64,000 nt of DNA from Peptoniphilus sp. KCTC 25270 (GTDB lineage Bacteria > Bacillota > Clostridia > Tissierellales > Peptoniphilaceae), in contig NZ_JAJMZJ010000001.1 of NCBI RefSeq assembly GCF_021012875.1, forward strand, positions 248,001-312,000, in the 5' to 3' direction. The notes under the pieces were generated by a model that saw only the letters and a list, made by a program, of their open reading frames with translations, made no database searches and had not been told where the DNA came from. The position numbers were made by a program, and so were the translations under genes. Below are positions 54,932 through 62,596 of this stretch, piece by piece. Each line of letters starts with the position of its first letter. Position 1 is the stretch's first letter.

Positions 54932-55489
54932 ATGCTTGAATCTAGTATTGTAATACGTGCTGGATTATGGATATTGCTTGTGTTAAATGGCTGGTATGAA
55001 GGAAGCTTCCTTCATAGGATATTCCAAGGAATCGGGAAAGGAATTTCTCGAGCTTTGGAAGGCTCAAAGTTAATACATGGAATTCTAAATTTAGACTATT
55101 ACCTTAAAAATACAATCACATACAAACTGATTCGAGGAATTTTTCGATTGATAAATACTATAATCGTTTGGATACGAGATCGTTTGTCTAGGGTTATTTA
55201 TGGATCTGCTTTATTCCAAACCTTAGATGCGGTAGGAAAGCTTTCTTCTGGCCTTTCAATTCTCGGATTATCTTTTTTAGGATTTGGATTTGGATTATTG
55301 GTAATTTTAGTAATTACAAAGCGAATTCAAGGGATGATCGGCTTAGTATTTATTTTGTTGGGAACCATAAGTTTCTTACTTAGTGAAAATGCCCGTGGGA
55401 AACTGAAATCCAGTTTATTGATTCGCTGTGTAGAATTTTTCGGAACGGTTTGTTTGAAAGATGAGGAGGCGGAATCATGGAAACAGTAA
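54932..55489 (+). CDS. Membrane protein of unknown function
   Basis: A 185-residue protein with an N-terminal hydrophobic segment and two more near residues 106-150 (ILGLSFLGFGFGLLVILVI and IGLVFILLGTISFLL). Amphipathic basic helices lie between them. No family recognised. It sits between DUF4330 and the polymerase, overlapping the latter by 13 bases, so it probably assists polymer assembly or export. Confidence 0.65.
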   Translation: MLESSIVIRAGLWILLVLNGWYEGSFLHRIFQGIGKGISRALEGSKLIHGILNLDYYLKNTITYKLIRGIFRLINTIIVWIRDRLSRVIYGSALFQTLDAVGKLSSGLSILGLSFLGFGFGLLVILVITKRIQGMIGLVFILLGTISFLLSENARGKLKSSLLIRCVEFFGTVCLKDEEAESWKQ

Positions 55490-56838
55490 AATTTCGCGTA
55501 AATCCTCTATTGTTTTTTGTCCTAGGTCTTCTCTTGGCCTTGGTCGGATTTTATTTTCAAATTTCTTATGTGGCTTTGCTGTTTTTTGGAATCATAGCCA
55601 TTGCTATTTGCTATGACTATCCCATTGTAGGAGTATTGGGGATTTTGGGATCCTACACCTTATTGCCGGATATTTTGTCCATGATAGCCATTATTGGGAT
55701 TTTTGGATTGAATCTATTTCGAAAAATAACGGCAAAGGAAAAAGTCTACCAAGTGCATTCCTATGAAACCATTGCTTACGTTTATTTTGTTTTAATGTGT
55801 ATTGCAACCTTTACTTCTATAATGGTAATGGGAAGTTTTCGAGATTTAGCCATTCATACAGTAGGTATTTTGGCGATGACAACTATATTGGATTTAGGAA
55901 GAGAAAAGGAAAATTTCCACCGCATGGTAGTCATTCTTTCTTTTATGACAACTTTATTGGCTCTGTATGGAATTTATCAATATTTTGCTGGCGTGGAAAT
56001 CTTAGACGAATGGGTAGACACTTCTACAAATAGTTTTATTAAGGCAAGAGTTTACTCTGTATTTGGGAATCCCAATATTTTTGCAGAAATTCTGGTTATG
56101 TTGTCTCCTTTAACAGTGGGACTGTTCTGGAGTACAAAAAGAGACGGGGTTAGACTTTTTTATCTAGGTTTATTTGCCGTACAAATTATAGCTTTATTTA
56201 TGACGATGTCTAGAGGAGGGTGGATTTCTATAGCCTTTGGTGCCGTAGTATTTTTGTTCTTTGTAAAGAAACGACTACTGTTATTATCCATTCCCGCCGG
56301 AGTGGTCGGTTTATATTTATTACCTGCAAGTTTCTTATCTCGATTTATGACAATATTTAACTTGGCGGATTCTTCCACTTCCTATCGTTTCAAAATCTGG
56401 GAGGTGACAGGAGAGGTAATTCGGGATCACTTTCTTGTAGGAGTTGGTTTAGGGCATCAACCTTTCAAATACACTTTTGAAACCTATATTCGAACGATGC
56501 CAATTTTCCATGCTCACAATAGCTATATTGAAATTTTTGCGGAATTGGGAATCGTTGGATTTGTTTTGTTCGTTTTATTTATTGTAAGTATCTTTGCTTT
56601 ATTGATTCAATATGGAATAAAAAGCGAAAATTCGTATCGTAGAATTATGGCAGCGGCTTTATTGGCAAGTTTTAGCGGAATGTTGCTCCATGGAATGTTT
56701 GAAAATATATTCTACATGATGAAAATTACGACCACTTTTTGGATTTTATTGGGACTAAGTTATACCTTGGTACAAAAAGAAAAGAGGGAAAGACAAGTGG
56801 CCTTGGAGAAGAGAAGAGAAACCTTAGATGGGAGGTGA
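55477..56838 (+). CDS. O-antigen ligase/polymerase family (Wzy-like)
   Basis: A 453-residue membrane protein with about ten or more hydrophobic segments and the Wzy_C region, including SRGGWISIAFG near residue 245 and an AHNSYIEIFAELG loop near 347. Such proteins polymerise or transfer glycan units outside the membrane. In this operon it is the likely polymerase or ligase of the secondary wall polymer. GAGGCGG precedes the ATG. Confidence 0.88.
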   Translation: METVKFRVNPLLFFVLGLLLALVGFYFQISYVALLFFGIIAIAICYDYPIVGVLGILGSYTLLPDILSMIAIIGIFGLNLFRKITAKEKVYQVHSYETIAYVYFVLMCIATFTSIMVMGSFRDLAIHTVGILAMTTILDLGREKENFHRMVVILSFMTTLLALYGIYQYFAGVEILDEWVDTSTNSFIKARVYSVFGNPNIFAEILVMLSPLTVGLFWSTKRDGVRLFYLGLFAVQIIALFMTMSRGGWISIAFGAVVFLFFVKKRLLLLSIPAGVVGLYLLPASFLSRFMTIFNLADSSTSYRFKIWEVTGEVIRDHFLVGVGLGHQPFKYTFETYIRTMPIFHAHNSYIEIFAELGIVGFVLFVLFIVSIFALLIQYGIKSENSYRRIMAAALLASFSGMLLHGMFENIFYMMKITTTFWILLGLSYTLVQKEKRERQVALEKRRETLDGR

Positions 56839-56845
56839 GAGGATT

Positions 56846-57946
56846 ATGACAAAGAAGATATTATTTAGTGGATACTATGGTTTTGACAATAGTGGAGATG
56901 ATGCGATTTTACAGGCAATTATTCAAGAACTAAGAAAAGAAGAACCCGATCTATCCATTAATATCCTCTCATACAATCCGAGTCGTACAAAAAACATTTA
57001 CGATGTTTCCGCGACTCAAAGATTTCATTTTTCTTCTGTTCGAGAAGCAGTAAAAGAATGTGATATTTTAATTAGCGGTGGTGGATCTTTGTTGCAAGAC
57101 GTTACGAGCTCTCGCTCCCTATTTTATTATTTGAGCATTATTGCTTTGGCGAAACTATATAGAAAAAAAGTCTATGTTTATGCCAATGGGGTCGGGCCTA
57201 TTAATGGAAAAATAAATCAAAAACTGACTTCTTTTATCCTAAATCGCGTAGATCAGATTACTCTAAGGGATTGGGATTCCATGGAAGTAGTGAAAAAAAT
57301 AGGAGTAAAAAAGCCGCCAATAGAAGTAACATCAGACCCTGTTTATGCTTTAGATTCTGTGGACCAAGAGACCATTCTAAAAATTCTAAAGCGAGAAGGA
57401 ATTCAACCAAACAAACAATATTTGGGAGTTTGCTTGCGCCAATGGAAAAAATCTCCCAATCTAGGGGAACAAATGGCCAAAGTTTTGGATAGAGTCTACG
57501 AAGAGTTGGGGGTAGAAATTTTATTTATTCCTCTGCACTATCCAGAAGATGTTGAATTTAGCGAATTGATTCAAGGGAAAATGCGCCATAGAAATTATAC
57601 TCATGTTATTCGGAGAAATTATGGGACAAAAGAAATTAAGGGGATTATTGGACGTTGCCATGTTATATTGGCCATGCGTTTGCACTCTTTAATTTATGCT
57701 GTAACAGAAAATGTTCCCGCTGTCGGATTGGTATATGATCCAAAAGTAGAATCTCACCTAAAACAATTGGAAATTGATGCGTATGAATCTGTGGAGAACT
57801 TAGATACGGATAAATTGTTGAAGGATATTTTGGAAACGTATAGGGACAAGGCATTGTTGCGAAATCGAATTCGAAGAAAGCATGAAGAATTTATAGCCCT
57901 TACTAGGAGGAATGTAGAATATGTCTTTAAGCTCTTGGAAAAATAG
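56846..57946 (+). CDS. csaB: Polysaccharide pyruvyl transferase CsaB
   Basis: A 366-residue enzyme that transfers pyruvate from PEP to wall-polymer sugars, creating the ligand for SLH domains. It shows FSGYYGFDNSGDD at the N-terminus, SGGGSLLQD near residue 78, LRQWKKS, and a later AMRLHSLIYA segment near 280. Two SLH proteins (27885 and 33619) in this window would need its product. The ATG at 56846 has GGAGGTGAGAGG upstream; the stop overlaps tagA by 26 bases. Confidence 0.95.
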   Translation: MTKKILFSGYYGFDNSGDDAILQAIIQELRKEEPDLSINILSYNPSRTKNIYDVSATQRFHFSSVREAVKECDILISGGGSLLQDVTSSRSLFYYLSIIALAKLYRKKVYVYANGVGPINGKINQKLTSFILNRVDQITLRDWDSMEVVKKIGVKKPPIEVTSDPVYALDSVDQETILKILKREGIQPNKQYLGVCLRQWKKSPNLGEQMAKVLDRVYEELGVEILFIPLHYPEDVEFSELIQGKMRHRNYTHVIRRNYGTKEIKGIIGRCHVILAMRLHSLIYAVTENVPAVGLVYDPKVESHLKQLEIDAYESVENLDTDKLLKDILETYRDKALLRNRIRRKHEEFIALTRRNVEYVFKLLEK

Positions 57947-58736
57947 AGAAAAAATACAAATTTTCAATACAAGGGTGGACAATGTAAGTTTTCAAGAAGC
58001 CAAGGAAATTTTACAAGAGTTTCTATTGGAAGAAAAACTCCACCGGATCTATACGCCCAATACAGAAATTGTAATGGAAGCCAAAAAAGATCCTCGTTTA
58101 TCTCAAATCGTAAATTCAGCGGATTTGGTTGTAGCAGATGGAATTGGTTTGGTCATTGGATCCAAATTAAGAAATCATCCCCTAAAAGAACGAGTGACAG
58201 GATATGATTTATCCATGTACTTGCTGGAATATGCACAAAAGCAAGATGTTTCTGTGTTTTTATTAGGGGCCGCTCCTGGCGTGGGAGAAATGGCGAAAAA
58301 AAATCTTAGAGAATTGTATCCAAAGTTAACGATTGCAGGAACGCAGAACGGATACTTTAAGGGAACTCATACTGGATTTGAAAATAGTGAAGAAGAAGCG
58401 GCCATTGTTGAAAAAATCAACGAATCAGGAGCAGAGATTCTATTTGTTGGATTGGGATTTCCCAAGCAAGAACTGTGGATTGAAGCCAATAAAGAAAATT
58501 TACGAAATGTGCGTGTAGTTATAGGAAATGGTGGGGTAATTGATATTTTAGGAGGCGTAAACAAACGAGCTCCTCAAATATTTATTGATTGGAACTTGGA
58601 ATGGTTTTATCGTCTAATTACGAATCCATCAAGAATTAAGCGACAAATGGCGATACCAAAATTTTTACTAAAAATCATGCAAGACAAAAATTCTGTGTTA
58701 GAAGTAAAAAAGGAAACAGGAGGGAATAATGAGTAG
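57921..58736 (+). CDS. tagA: WecG/TagA/CpsF-family glycosyltransferase
   Basis: A 271-residue GT26 enzyme resembling TagA, which adds N-acetylmannosamine to lipid-linked GlcNAc in wall polymer synthesis. Key segments are TPNTEIVMEA near residue 45, ADGIGLVIG near 73, FLLGAAPGVGE near 113 and GLGFPKQELWI near 177. It overlaps csaB by 26 bases and tkt by eight. It probably makes the first sugars of the CsaB-modified polymer. Confidence 0.93.
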   Translation: MSLSSWKNREKIQIFNTRVDNVSFQEAKEILQEFLLEEKLHRIYTPNTEIVMEAKKDPRLSQIVNSADLVVADGIGLVIGSKLRNHPLKERVTGYDLSMYLLEYAQKQDVSVFLLGAAPGVGEMAKKNLRELYPKLTIAGTQNGYFKGTHTGFENSEEEAAIVEKINESGAEILFVGLGFPKQELWIEANKENLRNVRVVIGNGGVIDILGGVNKRAPQIFIDWNLEWFYRLITNPSRIKRQMAIPKFLLKIMQDKNSVLEVKKETGGNNE

Positions 58737-60711
58737 AGAACATTTAGCAGTAAATACCTTACGTGTATTGTCCATCGATCAGGTGGACAGCGCCAATAGT
58801 GGTCATCCCGGATTGCCTTTGGGAGCAAGTCCTATGGCGTGGGAACTTTGGGCCAACCATATGAATTTTAATCCCAAACAACCAAATTGGATCAATCGGG
58901 ATCGTTTTATTTTAAGTGCAGGACATGGCTCTAGTTTGCTTTATTCTCTTTTGCATGTTTTTGGATATGGAGTATCGAAAGGAGATTTGAAGAATTTCCG
59001 TCAGTTGAACAGCTTAACTCCAGGCCATCCAGAGTATGGACATACAGTAGGCGTTGAAACGACAACCGGTCCATTGGGGGCAGGTATTTCCACAGCCGTT
59101 GGTTTTGCCATGGCAGAAAGTAAATTGGCAGAAAAATACAATAAAGACGACGCAAAATTAATCGATCATTATACTTACGTCCTAGTAGGCGATGGCGATT
59201 TAATGGAAGGTGTTAGCAACGAAGCCTCCTCTTTGGCAGGTACTTTGGAATTGGGAAAAATGATTGTATTGTATGATTCCAATAATATTACCATTGAAGG
59301 AGATACAGATCTTGCCTTCCGTGAAAACGTAGGGGCTCGTTATGAAGCTTTGGATTGGCATGTATTAACGGTAGAAGATGGAACCAATTTGGAAGAAATT
59401 GGAAAAGCCATTGAAGAAGCCAAGAAAGAAACAAAAAAACCAAGTTTGATTGAAATCAAAACAAAAATCGGTTATGGTTCTCCTTTAGAAGGTTCTGCCT
59501 CTGTACATGGATCTCCATTGGGCGTAGAAAAATCCGATGAAACTCGTAAAAAATTAGAATATCCAACATTGGAACCTTTTGAAATCCATAAGGATGTGCA
59601 AGATTTAGTAGCCGAAAAAATCCAAGAAAAAGACAAAGAATACGAAAAATGGTTAGCACTGGAAGAGTCCTATAAAGAAAAATATCCAGAAGTCTATAAA
59701 CAATTTTTAGAAGACATTGGAGAAGAAGAAAAAGATTTGAGCTTTTTGGATTCAGAAGAATTTTGGACTCCCGTGGAAAAAGATATGGCTACACGAGAAA
59801 GCTCTCATGTTGTTTTGCAAAGGGTAGCCAAAGGAATGGGCAATTTATTTGGCGGTAGTGCTGATTTGGCACCATCCAATAAATCGGACATGAAAGAAAT
59901 GGGTCAATTCTCAGCAAAAGATCGAAGTGGCGCAAATATTAATTTTGGCGTTAGAGAACACGCCATGGGCGCTATTGTAAACGGGATTTATTTACACGGA
60001 GGGTTCCGTTCTTATGGAGCAACCTTCTTAATTTTCAGCGACTATATGAAACCACAAATTCGTCTAAGTGCATTGATGAATTTACCAGTAACTTTTATTT
60101 TCACACACGATAGCATTGGGGTAGGAGAAGACGGACCGACCCATCAACCAATTGAACAATTGACGATGTTACGTTCCATTCCAAATTTAATTACCTATCG
60201 TCCAGCGGATAGCACAGAAGTTGCAGCCGGATGGTATGTAAGTATGCAATCCAAATCGACTCCGGTTGCTTTGGCATTATCTCGTCAAAAATTATCAGAA
60301 CTTGAAAATACATCAAAAGAAGCCGTGCGTGGTGGATATATTGTAGGAAAAGAATGCAAAGAATCCATTGATTGCATTCTTATGGCTTCTGGTTCTGAAG
60401 TTTCCATAGCCATGGAATTAAAAGAAGAATGGGAAAAAGAAGGAAAATCCATTCGTGTTGTATCTATGCCATCTATGGAATTGTTTGAAGCCCAGTCAAA
60501 AGCATATAGAGAAATGGTATTGCCATGTGATGTAAGAAAAAGAATTTCTATGGAAGCGGGATCTACTTTATCATGGAATCGTTACATTGGTTTAGATGGA
60601 ATCGCTATTGGAATCGATGAGTTTGGAGCTTGTGGCCCTGGTAGTGAAGTGTTTGATCACTTTGGATTAACAGTAGAAAAAATTAAAAAGCACGTAAAAG
60701 ATTACATTTAA
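58729..60711 (+). CDS. tkt: Transketolase
   Basis: Thiamine-diphosphate enzyme of the pentose phosphate pathway. The 660-residue single chain has GHPGLPLGASPMA, SAGHGSSLLY, the thiamine-diphosphate site GDGDLMEGVSNEA near residue 162 and FTHDSIGVGEDGPTHQP near 463. It is full length. It lies in the wall-polymer transcript, coupled to tagA by an eight-base overlap, perhaps by chance; it would supply erythrose-4-phosphate and pentoses. Confidence 0.96.
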   Translation: MSREHLAVNTLRVLSIDQVDSANSGHPGLPLGASPMAWELWANHMNFNPKQPNWINRDRFILSAGHGSSLLYSLLHVFGYGVSKGDLKNFRQLNSLTPGHPEYGHTVGVETTTGPLGAGISTAVGFAMAESKLAEKYNKDDAKLIDHYTYVLVGDGDLMEGVSNEASSLAGTLELGKMIVLYDSNNITIEGDTDLAFRENVGARYEALDWHVLTVEDGTNLEEIGKAIEEAKKETKKPSLIEIKTKIGYGSPLEGSASVHGSPLGVEKSDETRKKLEYPTLEPFEIHKDVQDLVAEKIQEKDKEYEKWLALEESYKEKYPEVYKQFLEDIGEEEKDLSFLDSEEFWTPVEKDMATRESSHVVLQRVAKGMGNLFGGSADLAPSNKSDMKEMGQFSAKDRSGANINFGVREHAMGAIVNGIYLHGGFRSYGATFLIFSDYMKPQIRLSALMNLPVTFIFTHDSIGVGEDGPTHQPIEQLTMLRSIPNLITYRPADSTEVAAGWYVSMQSKSTPVALALSRQKLSELENTSKEAVRGGYIVGKECKESIDCILMASGSEVSIAMELKEEWEKEGKSIRVVSMPSMELFEAQSKAYREMVLPCDVRKRISMEAGSTLSWNRYIGLDGIAIGIDEFGACGPGSEVFDHFGLTVEKIKKHVKDYI

Positions 60712-60811
60712 TTTATAATAGAGTTTTCGGAAAGCTTTATAAAATAAAATTTTCGGGTATAGATAAGAAGAACGAAAATAGAATGAAGAACGGAGACTTT
60801 AGGAGGAAATA

Positions 60812-61174
60812 ATGAAAAAATTGTATTCTTTGGCCTCAACGGCTTTATTAGCAGCCACTTTGGTTGGTTGTGCAGGCGGTGGAGCATCTTATACAGACGG
60901 TACTTATACAGGAGAAGCAGCGGGATATGATCCAGCAAATCCTATTAAAGTAGAAGTGACTGTTACGGATGGAAAAATGTCTGATATCCAAGTGTTAAGC
61001 CATGGAGAATCTGTAGATAAAATTCCAGCAACACAAGAAGCTTTGGATACTTTGCCAGGCGCAATTGTAGAAAAAGGATCTACGGACATTGATGGTTTAA
61101 GTGGAGCAACTATGACTTCAAACGGAATCAAAGGAGCGGTAGATAACGCTTTAGAACAAGCAACAGCAGAATAA
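60812..61174 (+). CDS. FMN-binding lipoprotein with flavinylation motif
   Basis: A 120-residue lipoprotein: signal peptide with lipobox LVGC (Cys20), a short linker, then one FMN-binding domain. It ends with D-x2-SGATMTS, matching the ApbE flavinylation motif where a threonine carries covalent FMN. Similar proteins take part in extracellular flavin-based electron transfer. It has no Rnf-like or PplA-like partner in the window. AGGAGG precedes the ATG. A strong terminator follows. Confidence 0.9.
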   Translation: MKKLYSLASTALLAATLVGCAGGGASYTDGTYTGEAAGYDPANPIKVEVTVTDGKMSDIQVLSHGESVDKIPATQEALDTLPGAIVEKGSTDIDGLSGATMTSNGIKGAVDNALEQATAE

Positions 61175-61175
61175 T

Positions 61176-61204
61176 AAAAAGCCTCTCTTAAGAGAGGCTT
61201 TTTT
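61176..61204 (+). terminator. Terminator after the FMN lipoprotein gene
   Basis: AAAAAGCCTCTCTTAAGAGAGGCTTTTTT-type perfect stem in 61176-61204. Confidence 0.9.
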
Positions 61205-61214
61205 AAGGGAAATA

Positions 61215-61260
61215 AAATAAGCTTAGAACTTGTGGAAAATCCAGAGTTCTAAGCTTATTT
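61215..61260. terminator. Bidirectional terminator of the ABC permease gene
   Basis: A 16-bp perfect stem (61215-61230 with 61245-61260) with a 14-base loop and A/T runs, closely following the minus-strand permease stop. Confidence 0.85.
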
Positions 61261-61261
61261 T

Positions 61262-62596
61262 TTATTCTGTACGAATGGCATCAAGAGCCGATAAATTCAT
61301 AGCTCGTCGAGCAGGGAAGTAGCCAGCTAAAATTCCAACAAAAGTGGAAAACAAAAGGGCTACAATAATTAGCCAAAGAGGAATAATAGAAACGGCAGAA
61401 GCCATTTCATCCCCTGTCATGCTACTCATAAATCGAGCTCCAATGAAATTAAATAAGGTGCTCAATAGGAGACTAAAAAGAATACCAATGGCTCCTCCCA
61501 TTAAACCAATTAAACCAGCCTCCACTAAAAAGAGTCGCTGAATATCTTGAATGGAAGCACCAATAACTTTCATAACACCAATTTCCCTTGTTCGTTCATA
61601 AATGGACATAATCATAGTATTGGTAATTCCAATGGCTGCAACAATAAAAGAAATAGCTCCAATGCCGGCAAATATGGCAGAAATAGCATTCATAACTTGA
61701 TTCATGCTATCCAAAATAGAAAACAAACCTTGGGCACTAAATCCCATGTTTTTGATTTCTTGTTCCACATCTCGAACATTTTCAATATCATCCACTTTTA
61801 CTTTTATGGTCTCGTATTCTGTGGATTTGGGTATTTCTAAATCCAACTGTTTCAGCAAATTTTTATAGGATTCAATACTCATATAGGCGCCGTAATCTAC
61901 GGTATAATCCTTCTTTTCTTTTAGAACCCCAACAATCTTTATTTCCGCTTTTTTTGCCTCCGCAGTGCTTTCAAGATTGGACCCCATTCCAGGGAACATA
62001 GCTGCTCCGCCAGATTGAGAGATTTCCATTTTTACTCCATTGGCTTCAAATGGAGGCGGCGGGTCTATAATATTTCCCTCTTCATCAAAGTAGCCTTCTG
62101 TTGTGCTGTTTGGGTCGTAAAAGCCTGATACAGCTTGGCTTCCCAGAACCATTTCAATTTGAGAAGAGTTAGAAATTCCGTGGCCTTTTTCCATCTCCCA
62201 TTGAAAACTATCAAAGGCTTCTGGCTCGATGGCCGTAACAGAAACATAATCATTCTGAAAATTCCGAAATTTCATTTCAAAAGTAGAAGTATAGACGGGA
62301 GAGGCAGCGGCAACATGGGGAATATTTTTTATATCCAACAAAGCGCGAGCATTTAATTTTTTGTCCGAAGGCTCTGGATTTTGGCTAAACATATCGTCTT
62401 TTCGAACATCCAAACTGGTCATATCGCCCATAGATTGAATCATTTGTTCATTTTGAGATTTTATCCCTAAGCCAAAACTAATCATTACAATAATAGCCGT
62501 TGTTCCAATCATTACGCCTAAAAGCGTAAGAGACGTTCTAAGTTTTCGCACCGCCAGATTTCGTATTGCCATGGAAAATAAATCGGTTAAACTCAT
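61262..62596 (-). CDS. MacB/FtsX-type ABC transporter permease
   Basis: A 444-residue permease with an N-terminal membrane helix (residues 22-47), a large extracytoplasmic MacB-type domain (about 50-290), and three C-terminal helices in an FtsX domain (AIGITNTMIMSIYERTREIGVMKVIGA near 322-348). No ATPase gene is visible in the window, so it is expected just upstream of the right edge. It overlaps the start of the preceding CARDB gene end by four bases (ATGA). Confidence 0.9.
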   Translation of the reverse strand: MSLTDLFSMAIRNLAVRKLRTSLTLLGVMIGTTAIIVMISFGLGIKSQNEQMIQSMGDMTSLDVRKDDMFSQNPEPSDKKLNARALLDIKNIPHVAAASPVYTSTFEMKFRNFQNDYVSVTAIEPEAFDSFQWEMEKGHGISNSSQIEMVLGSQAVSGFYDPNSTTEGYFDEEGNIIDPPPPFEANGVKMEISQSGGAAMFPGMGSNLESTAEAKKAEIKIVGVLKEKKDYTVDYGAYMSIESYKNLLKQLDLEIPKSTEYETIKVKVDDIENVRDVEQEIKNMGFSAQGLFSILDSMNQVMNAISAIFAGIGAISFIVAAIGITNTMIMSIYERTREIGVMKVIGASIQDIQRLFLVEAGLIGLMGGAIGILFSLLLSTLFNFIGARFMSSMTGDEMASAVSIIPLWLIIVALLFSTFVGILAGYFPARRAMNLSALDAIRTE

